Assembly: GCA_022826505.1 (NCBI GenBank)
Contig: JAJDUQ010000009.1
Coordinates: 1-64,000 of the forward strand
Direction of reading: 5' to 3'
DNA length: 64,000 nt
Origin: Gammaproteobacteria bacterium
GTDB taxonomy: Bacteria; Pseudomonadota; Gammaproteobacteria; HK1
This document shows, in pieces, positions 1 through 8,767 of this stretch. Within the stretch, counting starts at the first letter, position 1. Every line of letters starts with the position of its first letter. The notes beneath the pieces are model-generated. The model was given only the letters and a program-made list of their open reading frames with translations, made no database searches and had not been told where the DNA came from. The position numbers were made by a program, and so were the translations under genes.

Positions 1-147
1 CCTCCCACTCTCCAGTCGCTGACACTCCTCCTCACCCCGGGTGTTGAGCGCAACTCCCGGGCACCTCCTTCTGCCAGTCAGACCCGTCCTCCGGCTACTC
101 TCGCTATCCGGGCTAAAATCCAGCGTGAAATCACCCTGGCCTCACGG
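1..147. other. Unrelated sequence replacing the 3' end of a binding-protein gene
   Basis: Reading the minus strand, the binding-protein gene that starts at 620 matches its family up to the residues YYNKDAFREA and then changes abruptly at about position 147 into low-similarity sequence ending in a stop at 78-80. Nothing in 1-147 resembles the missing two thirds of a UgpB-type protein. It could be the end of an inserted element, a deletion junction, or an assembly artefact at a contig edge; I cannot tell which. Confidence 0.5.
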
Positions 148-620
148 AAGGCGTCCTTGTTGTAGTACATGACGATGGTGGAGCGCTGGAACGGGATGCC
201 CCAGGTCTTGCCCCCGGTGATGCCGTTCTCCATCAGCGACGGGTAGAACGACTGAAGCCACGCACGCTCCTCGTCCGTCTCCACGATGTCGTCGAAGGCG
301 ACGATCGCGTCCTGCTCGATGAGTTCGTAGATGTCGATCGAGAACATGACGGACAACTGGGCCGGCTGGCCGCTCTTCAGCGCGGCCAGCGCCTTGATGC
401 GGGCGTCGTTGTAGTTGCCGGCGTAGATCGCCTTGACCTCGACGTCCGGGTTCTCCTTCATGAAGTCGGCGACCATGCCGTCCACGATCTTCGTCAGCGG
501 GCCGCCGACCGCGACCGGGTAGTACATGGTCAGCTCGACCGCCGACGCGGCCGGCGCCAGCAGCAGACCCGCGATCAGTGCCAGGACCGCGGTCCGGGCG
601 GATTTCAGTCTCTTCACCAT
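78..620 (-). pseudogene. Truncated extracellular solute-binding protein (UgpB-like)
   Basis: The first 143 or so residues are a sugar/glycerol-3-phosphate ABC binding protein: a basic start, a hydrophobic signal peptide ending AASA around residue 27, then the N-lobe motif of the family and the typical MYYNKDAF segment. A complete UgpB is about 430 residues; here the reading frame leaves the family after residue 143 and stops at 180. The ATPase gene lies 37 bases upstream in the same direction, so this was probably the last or an internal gene of a UgpB/C-type uptake operon. As it stands the protein lacks most of its C-lobe and ligand site and should not function, unless the break is an assembly error. 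Confidence 0.8.
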
Positions 621-657
621 CGGTTGTCTCCCTCTCTTTCAGTGGGTTGCAATGTCT

Positions 658-1731
658 TCAGGCGGCGACTGGCAGGGGACGGGCCCCCGTCGTTCGCGCA
701 CCGGTTTCGTCGTCGAACAAGTGCACCTCGCTTTCCTGCCAGTGAAAATGGATGCGGCTGCCGGCCGGCAGCGAGTGGCGGCCGTGGGCGCGAACCAGGA
801 TCGACTGCGAGCCCACACGCGCGCCAACGATGGTGTCGGCGCCCAGGTAGTCGCAGGATTCGATTCGGCCCTCGATGCCGAAGCCGTCGGAAATGGCGAT
901 CTTCTCCGGCCGGATGCCCATGACCAGACCACCGGTGCCGGCCTCCGCGACGGCGGGGCCCTGCGTTCCGGCGATGACGAGCCCGCCACCGGCTTCCTCG
1001 ATCTTCAGCAGGTTCATCGGCGGCGTGCCGATGAAGCCGGCCGCGAAGACCGTTTCCGGAACGTCGTAGAGCTCGGCCGGCGGACCCTGCTGCTCGATTG
1101 CGCCGTCACGCATCAGGACCACCTGGTCCGCCATGCTCATGGCTTCGGTCTGGTCGTGGGTGACATAGACGGTGGTCATGTCGAGGCGTTTCTGCAGCGC
1201 GCGGATCTCGACCCGCATCTCGTGCCGCAGCTTGGCGTCGAGGTTGGACAGCGGCTCGTCCATCAGGCAGATGGGGTTCTCCGCGATGATCGCCCGCGCC
1301 AGCGCGACCCGCTGGCGCTGACCACCCGAGAGCTGAGACGGCTTGCGGTCGAGCAGCTCGGTCAGGCCGACCATCTCCGCGACGCGAACGAGTCGCGCGC
1401 TCTGGTCGGGCTTCGGCACCTTGCGCGCATTGAGGCCGAACAGGATGTTCTCGCCGGTGTCCAGGTGAGGGAACAGCGCGTAGGACTGGAACACCATGGA
1501 CACCCTGCGCTCGGCGGGCGGCGCCCCGGTCATGTCTTCGCCACCGATGAGCACGCGACCGCTGGTCACGTCGTCGAGTCCGGCGATCATGCGCAGGGTC
1601 GTCGACTTGCCGCACCCGGACGGTCCGAGAAGGACCACGAAGCTGCCTTCGTCCACCGCGAACGAAATATCCCGGACGGCCACGGTGGCGCCCCAGGTCT
1701 TGGTGACGCTGACGAGTTCTATGGCGGCCAT
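658..1731 (-). CDS. ABC transporter ATP-binding protein (UgpC/MalK family)
   Basis: A 357-residue importer ATPase. Walker A GPSGCGKST lies at residues 36-44, the ABC signature LSGGQRQR at 134-141, Walker B ICLMDEP just after at 154-160, and the H-loop in VYVTHDQTEA. The C-terminal 120 residues form the TOBE/OB domain typical of MalK, UgpC and PotA, with the MGIRPEKI stretch. It energises uptake with a pair of permeases in the inner membrane. It sits 37 bases upstream of the broken UgpB-like gene, so sugar or glycerol-phosphodiester uptake is the likely role. No permeases follow in this window; those of the upstream operon have their own ATPase. Confidence 0.9.
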   Translation of the reverse strand: MAAIELVSVTKTWGATVAVRDISFAVDEGSFVVLLGPSGCGKSTTLRMIAGLDDVTSGRVLIGGEDMTGAPPAERRVSMVFQSYALFPHLDTGENILFGLNARKVPKPDQSARLVRVAEMVGLTELLDRKPSQLSGGQRQRVALARAIIAENPICLMDEPLSNLDAKLRHEMRVEIRALQKRLDMTTVYVTHDQTEAMSMADQVVLMRDGAIEQQGPPAELYDVPETVFAAGFIGTPPMNLLKIEEAGGGLVIAGTQGPAVAEAGTGGLVMGIRPEKIAISDGFGIEGRIESCDYLGADTIVGARVGSQSILVRAHGRHSLPAGSRIHFHWQESEVHLFDDETGARTTGARPLPVAA

Positions 1732-1922
1732 CGGTTCCCTCGGGCACGCGGCCCTGCGTCACAACAACAACACAGTATTGAACAGCCGTGACATTGAACA
1801 GCCTCGACAGTCCGACAGGATACGGTCGCGAAGGGCGGCAACCGAGCCCCGAAACACATGGAGAACACTGCGGATCAGCGACGCTGCACTTCCCGACCGC
1901 CCCTTCGGCAAAGGTGGTCCTG

Positions 1923-2798
1923 TCAGATGTTGAACTCCGCCCAAACCGGCTTGTGGTCAGAGCCCACGGCGTCACCGTCGACCCAAATCGAACTCAGTCG
2001 TTCGACCAGTTGATTTGTCAAGAGGATGTAGTCCAGCCGATGGGGACGGTCATCGAATCCGTATGTCGCCCCGTCCGTCTCGCCGTTGTTGTCCCGAATC
2101 ATCCAGGCATCGGTTAGACCGTCGCACGTGGACAGAGGACCGAATGCCGGGTCGACCGAACCGCAGAGCCTGGTGTACTCCCTCGAGTTTGGCTCGCAAT
2201 TGAAATCGCCCATTACGATCGACCGTGCAGGCTGTGGCTGAGGCGGTGCGTCAAGTCCCCATCCCGGGGCATAGTCGGTTCCCGACCAGGCCCCGCCGTC
2301 GCGCGGCGCCGTCTCGAGGATTTCCATCAGCCGTTCGATCTGCAGCAACCGTTCCGAGCTCGCCGCGTGCGCCAGGTGAACGGACACCACCCGGCAGGGC
2401 CCGTCCGGCAGCGCGACGACGGTCTCCAGCGCCGCGCGCTGCAGGCTCAGCGGACTGCGCAGGTGCAGCTTCGGCAGCAGGTGGTTCCGCACCATCAGAA
2501 TCGGCCAGCGAGCCAGCACCATGTTGCCGAACTGACGTCGCCGGTTCACCAGCCTGCCGTTCGGCTCACAGTAGCTCGCATCGACGTCCACGCCCGGCCC
2601 ATAGGCCCAGTGATAGTCCGGAAACCGTTCGGCCAGGGCATCGGCCTGATCGACGTGCCCGGTGCGCTGCCAGTGACGGTCGATCTCCTGCAACGCCATG
2701 ACGTCGGCCGAGGCGATCTCCGCCGCGATGCGGTCAATATCGGTGTAGCCGTCCAGACCGGTGCAGAACTGCGTGTTGTAGCTGACGAAACGGACCAT
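1923..2798 (-). CDS. Endonuclease/exonuclease/phosphatase (EEP) family hydrolase
   Basis: A 291-residue EEP-fold metal-dependent phosphodiesterase. The N-terminal FVSYNTQF strand, the metal ligand in MALQEIDRHW, the GDFNCEPNS motif and the C-terminal SDHKPVWAEF motif are all in the family order. No signal peptide is visible, so it is probably cytoplasmic. I chose the ATG at 2798, which begins the fold directly. A GTG at 2831 overlaps the TGA of the upstream ATPase gene (GTGA) and would add 11 residues, so translational coupling is possible. Placed between two ABC-ATPase genes, it may hydrolyse an imported phosphodiester; that role is inferred from context. Confidence 0.8.
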   Translation of the reverse strand: MVRFVSYNTQFCTGLDGYTDIDRIAAEIASADVMALQEIDRHWQRTGHVDQADALAERFPDYHWAYGPGVDVDASYCEPNGRLVNRRRQFGNMVLARWPILMVRNHLLPKLHLRSPLSLQRAALETVVALPDGPCRVVSVHLAHAASSERLLQIERLMEILETAPRDGGAWSGTDYAPGWGLDAPPQPQPARSIVMGDFNCEPNSREYTRLCGSVDPAFGPLSTCDGLTDAWMIRDNNGETDGATYGFDDRPHRLDYILLTNQLVERLSSIWVDGDAVGSDHKPVWAEFNI

Positions 2799-2827
2799 GT
2801 TTTCGCTCTGGTGCTGATCGAATTCAC

Positions 2828-3895
2828 TCACGGCCGGACAACCGTGCAGCGCTCGGCGAGAATTTCGATTTCCGTCCGTTCGCCGGCCTCGAGGGCCATG
2901 GATGCAGGCACGCGGCTGCGCAACTTCCACGACCCGACGGTCAGGTGGATCTCCCTGACCTCCCCGAGATCCGTGGCGACCTCGATGACGGCCTCGAACC
3001 TGTTGCGTGCGTCCCGTTCGGAACCGGGCGCGAACTGGATGGCTTCCGGACGAATGCAGGCGACCGCGGCCTCACCGGGGCCGACGCCGACACCGTTACC
3101 CCAGAACGACAGTCCGTCCGAGGTCCGCAGTCGCACCAGGCCATCCGCATCCGCAGCTTCGGCAACTCGGCCCTCGACGATGCTGACGGTTCCGATGAAA
3201 TCCGCCACGAAGCGGTCGGCGGGGCGATGATAGACTTGGCTCGGTGGTGCGTCCTGCAGGATGCGCCCGGCGTTCATCACGATGAGCCGGTCGCCGATCA
3301 CCATGGCTTCGGTCTGGTCGTGGGTCACGTACACCGTGGTGATCTTCAGGTTTTCCAGCAACTGACGCAGCTCGAACCGCATGTACTCGCGCAGCTTCGC
3401 GTCGAGATTGCTGAGCGGCTCGTCGAACAGCAGGATGTCGGGCTCGGTCGCCAGTGCCCGGGCCACCGCAATGCGTTGCTGCTGCCCACCGGAAAGCTGA
3501 TTCGGGTAGCGCTCTCCTACATCCGGAAGCTGCACGAGATCGAGCACGGACCGCACCTTGTCCGCGATCTCGTCCGGCGGCTTCTTGCGCACCGTCAGGC
3601 CGAACGCCACGTTGTCGAACACCGTCATGTGCGGGAACAGCGCGTAGTTCTGGAACACCATCGCCGCGTTGCGACGCTCCGGGGGAAGGTCGTTCACCAG
3701 CCGGTCGCCGAAATAGACGTCTCCCTCGTCGTGACTGAGCAAGCCGGCGACCGTCCGCAACGCCGTGGTCTTGCCGCAGCCGGAGGGTCCGACGAAGCAG
3801 ACGATCTCGCCCGAGTCGATCTCGAGATGATCGATGTCGGTCGCGACCACGTCACCGAATCGGGTCTTCACGCCGGAGAACCGGATGGAGGTCAT
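2828..3895 (-). CDS. ABC transporter ATP-binding protein (PotA/FbpC-like)
   Basis: A 355-residue importer ATPase with Walker A GPSGCGKTT at residues 36-44, signature LSGGQQQR at 134-141, Walker B ILLFDEP at 154-160 and a C-terminal TOBE domain containing CIRPEAI. It is the fourth gene of a minus-strand operon: binding protein, two permeases, then this ATPase, with 16 bases between it and the preceding permease gene. Polyamine, Fe(III) or phosphonate-type substrates are usual for this architecture; the sequence does not decide among them. Confidence 0.9.
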   Translation of the reverse strand: MTSIRFSGVKTRFGDVVATDIDHLEIDSGEIVCFVGPSGCGKTTALRTVAGLLSHDEGDVYFGDRLVNDLPPERRNAAMVFQNYALFPHMTVFDNVAFGLTVRKKPPDEIADKVRSVLDLVQLPDVGERYPNQLSGGQQQRIAVARALATEPDILLFDEPLSNLDAKLREYMRFELRQLLENLKITTVYVTHDQTEAMVIGDRLIVMNAGRILQDAPPSQVYHRPADRFVADFIGTVSIVEGRVAEAADADGLVRLRTSDGLSFWGNGVGVGPGEAAVACIRPEAIQFAPGSERDARNRFEAVIEVATDLGEVREIHLTVGSWKLRSRVPASMALEAGERTEIEILAERCTVVRP

Positions 3896-3911
3896 GGCAA
3901 GGGCATCCTGG

Positions 3912-4760
3912 TCATGCGCCGGCCGGCACCACGCTGGCGCCTTTCAGCATTCGCTCGACGACATACATCAGGGCGAGCGCGGGAATCAGCAGGAACAGGC
4001 CGAGCGCCGCGGCCTTCTGCGGGTGAAGGTAGTAACCGCCGACGAACTGGTAGATCTGAACCGGGATGGTTTCGATGTCCGGGAAGCCCAGCAGCAGCAC
4101 CAGAACGAACTCGTTCAGCGACCAACTGAAGGCGAAGATGCCGGCGGCCAGCACACCGCGCCACACCAGCGGCAGGTAGATCCTGCGCATGACGTAGAAC
4201 CGCGTCGCCCCGAGATTGCGCGCGGCCTCCTCGTACTCCGGCGGCACCAGCAGGAAGCTTCCGACCATTGCCCTGAGCGCGTAGGGAATGGCCATGATCA
4301 TGTGGCAGAGCACGATGCCGCCGAACGTGGCCATCAGTCCCAGCGCGGCGTAGAGCGGCAGCAATCCGAGGGCGACGGTAATGGTCGGAAATGCCAGCGG
4401 CAGGTTCGACAGGTTCTCGACCAGAGCCGCCGGCCAGCCGGCCGAGGCGCGAGCGCGGGTGCCCAGCACGTAGGCCGCCGGGAATGTGATCAGGATGGTG
4501 GCGATGGTGGTCAGGGTGGCCAGCAGGTAGCTGTTGAACAGCGAGTTGATCAGGTTGTCGGTCTGGAAGATCGACAGGATCCACTTGGTGCCCATCTCCT
4601 GCGGCCACCACCAGTGGTTCGCGAACCACTTGGTGGCGAAGGCGTAGACGAATACCAGGCAGAGCGGTACCAGGATCAGCAGGGTCACCGTCGCGATGAC
4701 GATGACCGGCCACGTGCCCCAGCCCGTGTGCGAGTCCACCCTCGTTCCGGATCTAGGCAT
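3912..4760 (-). CDS. ABC transporter permease, second subunit (PotC-like)
   Basis: A 282-residue inner-membrane permease with about six hydrophobic segments and the EAA loop EEAARNLGATRFYVMRRI, which docks the ATPase. The ATG at 4760 overlaps the TAG of the preceding permease gene by eight bases in another frame, so translation is probably coupled; an in-frame start further upstream would run well into that gene. It forms a heterodimer with the product of 4753-5706. Confidence 0.9.
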   Translation of the reverse strand: MPRSGTRVDSHTGWGTWPVIVIATVTLLILVPLCLVFVYAFATKWFANHWWWPQEMGTKWILSIFQTDNLINSLFNSYLLATLTTIATILITFPAAYVLGTRARASAGWPAALVENLSNLPLAFPTITVALGLLPLYAALGLMATFGGIVLCHMIMAIPYALRAMVGSFLLVPPEYEEAARNLGATRFYVMRRIYLPLVWRGVLAAGIFAFSWSLNEFVLVLLLGFPDIETIPVQIYQFVGGYYLHPQKAAALGLFLLIPALALMYVVERMLKGASVVPAGA

Positions 4761-5706
4761 TTTCTCGGGACCGCCCCAGGCTGAGGGAATACACGTAGCC
4801 GATGGCAAAGGCGATGGCGACGTAGACCACGGCGGCCGTGTAGCCCGAGAGCCAGTCGCCCTGGTCCTTGGCGTTCACGTAGATGAACACCGACAGGAAC
4901 TGCGGCCAGCTCGCCCCGAGCACGAACGGAATGGAAAAGGCGATGAACAGGGCCAGGAAGTTCAGCAGCGCCGCGGACAGCAGGCCGTACTTGGTCAGCG
5001 GAAGGAAGATACGCCAGACCACGGTACGGCGCGAGGCGCCGAGATTGCGTGCGGCCTCCTCGTAGCTCGGATCGATCATGGCGAGCAGGTTGTGGGCCAT
5101 GATGAAGCCGTAGGGAAACCGCATCCACGTTGCGCACAGGATGATCGCGATCCCGAAAGGATCGTTGACCAGCATGGGCTTTTGCTCGAACAGCAGGTAG
5201 TAATCGGCGATGAAATCCTTCAGCAGCGACAGGACATTGACGATGTAGCCGGCGGGATAGAGCAGCACCCAGAAGATGAAGGCGATGACCAGATAGGGCG
5301 TGAACAGCGGCAGCTTGATGATGAAGGACAGTGCGACCGGCAACTCGATGTCGCGCAGCTTGAGATAGATGGCCAGCGCAACCCCGGTCACCGTCGACGT
5401 GATTGCGGTGATCAGCGTGACCTTGAAGGTGAACCAGAGAGCCACCAGCGCCGGTTTGCCGGGATCGAAGAATTCCCGGTAGCCCTCCAGGGTGAACGAA
5501 TCCGGCAGGCCTTGTACCGGCTGAGCCAGGCCGAGGGAGCTGAGAACCGCCATGACCAGCGGATAGACCACCATCACCAGCAGGAATGCGGCGAGCGGCA
5601 CCAGCAACAACAGACTGAACCAATTGACGCCGCCGGCCTTCCGCACGCGGGCGCGGGCAATGCCGTCGGTTGCCGGATTGGCGCTGGTACCCGCGGATGC
5701 GGTCAT
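4753..5706 (-). CDS. ABC transporter permease, first subunit (PotB-like)
   Basis: A 317-residue membrane protein: a short cytoplasmic N-terminus, a first helix at LLLLVPLAAFLLVMVVYPL and the conserved EAA loop EEAARNLGASRRTVVWRI before the last helices. I take the ATG at 5706 (MTASAGTSAN) because upstream in-frame codons fall inside the hairpin that separates this gene from the binding-protein gene. It partners the downstream permease and the ATPase at 2828-3895. Confidence 0.88.
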   Translation of the reverse strand: MTASAGTSANPATDGIARARVRKAGGVNWFSLLLLVPLAAFLLVMVVYPLVMAVLSSLGLAQPVQGLPDSFTLEGYREFFDPGKPALVALWFTFKVTLITAITSTVTGVALAIYLKLRDIELPVALSFIIKLPLFTPYLVIAFIFWVLLYPAGYIVNVLSLLKDFIADYYLLFEQKPMLVNDPFGIAIILCATWMRFPYGFIMAHNLLAMIDPSYEEAARNLGASRRTVVWRIFLPLTKYGLLSAALLNFLALFIAFSIPFVLGASWPQFLSVFIYVNAKDQGDWLSGYTAAVVYVAIAFAIGYVYSLSLGRSRENA

Positions 5707-5727
5707 CTGTCTGTCCAACGAGAACCC

Positions 5728-5753
5728 GCGGACCGGGCCGATGCCCGGTCCGC
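5728..5753 (-). terminator. Hairpin between binding-protein and permease genes (attenuator-like)
   Basis: A perfect 11-base-pair inverted repeat, GCGGACCGGGC and its complement, around the 4-base loop CGAT. It lies 17 bases after the binding-protein stop and 21 bases before the permease start. On the minus strand it is followed by GGGTTCTCG, not a true U-run, so partial termination or 3'-end protection of the binding-protein mRNA is more likely than full termination. Such hairpins commonly keep binding protein in excess over permease. Confidence 0.6.
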
Positions 5754-5770
5754 ATTCCAATACATCTCGG

Positions 5771-7126
5771 TCAGCTACGCGCCACCTTGTCGATCCAGTC
5801 CTGCATCATCCGGAACATGTACTCGCCATGCCGCGCCCCGACCGTGCCGAGGTCTCGCCAGGCCCGAAGGTCCTTTTCCGGATGCCAGGGCTCGTCCCGG
5901 ACCTCCTGCGGCGACGCGTCCCAGGCCTCCGTCACTGCCGGATAGGATCCGACTTCGCTGACGACGCTCATCTGCGATTCCACCGACGTGATGTGGTCGA
6001 GGAACAGGAGCGCCGCGGCCTTGTTCGGCGCATTCACCGGAATCGTGAAGCCGTCGAGCGGCGAGAAAATGCCGGGCTTCGGGATGTACATGCCCAGGCG
6101 ATCCGGATCCAGGAAGCCCTGCTTGACCTGCTGGCTCATCACCGCGTCCCAGTTCGGGCAGAAGGAGATCTCGCCGGCCGAGAAGAGCTGCGCCACGGCG
6201 GAATTGCCCTGCGGGTAGGTGCCCGGCTGATAGCAGTACTCCTCCAGCTCGTTCAGGAAGTCCCAGAGCGGTCCCCAGTCCTGTTCCGGCAGTTGCTCGT
6301 CGTACGGCCGGAACGCGTACTTCGAGTAGCCGCCGGTCAGGCCGTAGATCAGCATCATGCCGAACGTATGGCCCGAACCGCCCTTGTTGAAGTCGCAGTA
6401 GGTGAATTCGCCCTTGTGGGCCTTCGCCCAGTCCAGCACCCCGAGGACGTCGTCGGGCATGTCCGAGCGCTGGTACTTCGACTTGTCGTAGACGTAGCAG
6501 TTCTGCCAGTTGACGTGGGGCACGAATGCACCGTAGGTCGGAACCATGTCGTGAACGAAGCGGCCGAGCTCCGGCCGGTACGCGATCTTCCTCGCGTTCG
6601 GCAGCAGGTCCAGCATCGGCACCTCCCAGACGCCGTTGCCTTGCAGCAGATTCGAGAACGGCTTGCCCCACAGGAAGATGACGTCGATCTTGCCTTCCGC
6701 CACATTGTTCTGGACGTCGCCCAGCACCTGTTGCTGCGCGGAGAACCAGTCGCCGTGCGTGTAATCGGTCTTGATACCGTAGGTCTTCTCGAATGCCTTC
6801 ACCAGCTTGTTGTAGTGAACCTTCACCTCGGGACCACCCCAGGCGCTGACTTGCACCTGCCCTTCCTTCTTGGCCAGATCGACGATACGGTCCCAGCTCG
6901 GGAACCAGTCGGGATAGGCCGACTCCGGATTGGACGTCGCCGCCATGGTGAGGTCCGGATTGAGCGTCGCGGCGCGGGCCTCTCGTGCCACGTAGCCAAG
7001 CGCGGTCAGCGACAGGGCCGAACCGGCCACGGTGACGAATCCGCGCCGTGAGATGTAGGGTGCGCCTACGGCCGGCTTGCTCTCTTCCTGCGCAGGTGGT
7101 GTGTCTTTTCGCGTGTCTTTCCGCAT
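5771..7126 (-). CDS. Tat-exported extracellular solute-binding protein (PotD-like)
   Basis: A 451-residue periplasmic binding protein of the spermidine/putrescine/Fe(III) class. The N-terminus has a twin-arginine signal SRRGFVT at residues 26-32, then a hydrophobic stretch ending AREARA, indicating export of a folded protein. Body motifs such as VSAWGGPEVKVHYNKL and the C-terminal FLDHITS region fit the class. It is the first gene of the operon that continues with two permeases and an ATPase, and diverges from a LysR gene 140 bases away. The ligand is not deducible from sequence. Confidence 0.85.
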   Translation of the reverse strand: MRKDTRKDTPPAQEESKPAVGAPYISRRGFVTVAGSALSLTALGYVAREARAATLNPDLTMAATSNPESAYPDWFPSWDRIVDLAKKEGQVQVSAWGGPEVKVHYNKLVKAFEKTYGIKTDYTHGDWFSAQQQVLGDVQNNVAEGKIDVIFLWGKPFSNLLQGNGVWEVPMLDLLPNARKIAYRPELGRFVHDMVPTYGAFVPHVNWQNCYVYDKSKYQRSDMPDDVLGVLDWAKAHKGEFTYCDFNKGGSGHTFGMMLIYGLTGGYSKYAFRPYDEQLPEQDWGPLWDFLNELEEYCYQPGTYPQGNSAVAQLFSAGEISFCPNWDAVMSQQVKQGFLDPDRLGMYIPKPGIFSPLDGFTIPVNAPNKAAALLFLDHITSVESQMSVVSEVGSYPAVTEAWDASPQEVRDEPWHPEKDLRAWRDLGTVGARHGEYMFRMMQDWIDKVARS

Positions 7127-7254
7127 CTGCCCGCCTCCTCGGTGTTGTTCGATCGCAAAGGGCGCAGACCTGATGCAGTGCTGCCCGAGCCCATGGGAAT
7201 CAATGTATATGCAGCATGCCAGTGCGGTAAATTAGGAAATATCTTCTATTCAGT

Positions 7255-7267
7255 TCGGAATTTCCGA
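7255..7267. promoter_or_regulatory. Palindrome over the LysR start region
   Basis: TCGGAA-T-TTCCGA is a perfect 6+1+6 inverted repeat whose last base is the A of the LysR start codon. It lies in the 140-base divergent region between the LysR gene and the ABC operon, just after an AT-rich segment at 7228-7253. It could be an autoregulatory operator or a structure hiding the ribosome binding site. No clear Shine-Dalgarno sequence precedes the start. Function is inferred. Confidence 0.35.
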
Positions 7268-8223
7268 TGTTTAACAATATCAGACACCTGAAGTATATTT
7301 CGACCGTGGCGAAGTGCGGCAGCCTGTTCGAGGCGGCGCGTACGCTGATGGTTTCCGAGTCCGCCGTGAGCGCCGCGATCAAGGTCTGCGAGCAGGAGCT
7401 CGGCTACAGCATCTTCATCCGTCGACCGTCGAAGCCGCTGGCCCTGACCGCTACCGGCGCGGAATTCGTTCGCAGCGCCCAGCACTTCGTTGATCACGCC
7501 GAGGTGTTCTACGAAAAATCCGTAGGCTTGGGAACGCAGCTCAAGGGAGCGATCCGACTGGGATGCTTCTCCTCGTTCTCGTCGCTGATGCTGCCGCCGA
7601 TCATGCGGTATTGTCAGGAACGCCTGCCGTTGCTGACGTTGCGGATATTCGAGTATGACCTGCCGGAAATGCTCTCGCGGCTGCGCACCGGCGATGTCGA
7701 GATTGCAATCACCTACGACCTGCACTACGACAGCGACATCGAATTTCGGCCCCTGTTCAGCGTGACGCCTCATATTGGGGTGTCGGCCGCGAATCATCTC
7801 GGAGATCGTCAGCCACTGCGACTGTCGGAGATTGCCGAGGAGCCGTTGATCCTGTTGGACTATCCGGTGACGCGGCAGCACATCCTGAAGCTGTTCGTGG
7901 ATCGCGGAATCACGCCCCGTGTCCTGTATCACCCCAAGTCCATCGACACGCTGCATGCGTTGGTCGCGCACAATTTCGGATACTCGATCTTCTTCCTGCG
8001 GCCCAACTACGGGGGCCATGGCGGGGCCACATTGCAACGCCTGTCAATCGCCGACGATGTTCCCAACCACAACGTCGTGGTCGCGCATTCGAAGAACGTA
8101 CAGTTGACTGCCAAGGTACGCGCAATCGCGGACGCCTGCGCCGACATTTTCGCGAACCGGGAACTTGTGGAAAGCATCCGGTACCGAAGGCTCGACCACC
8201 CGGAGGTGATGGTTCATCGATAG
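7267..8223 (+). CDS. LysR-family transcriptional regulator
   Basis: A 318-residue LysR-type regulator. Residues 3-60 form the winged helix-turn-helix (IRHLKYISTVAKCGSLFEAA, then SESAVSAAIKVCEQELGY), followed by a linker helix and a periplasmic-binding-protein-like effector domain. It is transcribed divergently from the ABC transporter operon starting at 7126, the usual arrangement for a LysR protein controlling its neighbour and itself. The effector is probably the transported substrate or a metabolite of it, but this is inference. Confidence 0.92.
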   Translation: MFNNIRHLKYISTVAKCGSLFEAARTLMVSESAVSAAIKVCEQELGYSIFIRRPSKPLALTATGAEFVRSAQHFVDHAEVFYEKSVGLGTQLKGAIRLGCFSSFSSLMLPPIMRYCQERLPLLTLRIFEYDLPEMLSRLRTGDVEIAITYDLHYDSDIEFRPLFSVTPHIGVSAANHLGDRQPLRLSEIAEEPLILLDYPVTRQHILKLFVDRGITPRVLYHPKSIDTLHALVAHNFGYSIFFLRPNYGGHGGATLQRLSIADDVPNHNVVVAHSKNVQLTAKVRAIADACADIFANRELVESIRYRRLDHPEVMVHR

Positions 8224-8767
8224 CTGTATGGTCAGCTTGGTCCGCGGACCGCAGACGGTGACCTTCGTCGCGCACGGTCCCGTCACCGGAACCTGCGACA
8301 GTTTTCGCGGTCTGTTGCCGCCAAGCCCGTGCGTTCTGCACGGCGTGACCCATCGCAATCCGGCTCTCGTGCATCCGTGACTGGTCGACCAGCTCGCACG
8401 GACAACATTCGGAACAATATCAATGGATGGATGGCCGGCCAGCAACACTTCACTCGGCACCTGTTCGTGAAGGGTCCGTTCGAGCAGAAGAAGCAACGAG
8501 GCGACACGGAAATCAGGTGCGCACCACAACAAAGCGACGGCGGGGGCTGGCAGGGCCGGCAGAGCCGACGGGAGCGGACAGGCCACAAGGAGCTGACGGC
8601 ATGACCGGACTGCAATTCATCGGCGAGCGAATTCCACCGTCGGTCACGGAGCCTCGGTGAAGGTTCCTGCTGCGCCGGTAGGCTCCCCGCCAGGCACGAC
8701 AGCCAATGGAACATCGAATGTCGCATCCAGGACGAACGGACTCGCAGTTCGAATCCTGCCCCGCGCC
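8224..8767. other. Intergenic region, no gene recognised
   Basis: About 540 bases between LysR and the glycerophosphodiesterase. Open frames here look like shadows with no family resemblance. It contains a 12-base palindrome GGTCCGCGGACC at 8239-8250 and, at 8738-8767, a stretch resembling the 3' end of a tRNA or tmRNA (GCAG-TTCGAATC-CTGC, then CCCGCGCCA), without a matching 5' acceptor half. The promoter of the downstream gene is presumably here, but I could not place it. Confidence 0.4.

Noticed and set aside
526..1791. Long plus-strand frame opposite the UgpC-like ATPase gene
   Set aside because: Antisense shadow produced by GC-rich third positions; the minus strand encodes a full ABC ATPase.
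8239..8250. GGTCCGCGGACC palindrome after the LysR gene
   Set aside because: No loop and no T-run, so not a terminator; GC-rich 12-base palindromes occur by chance here.
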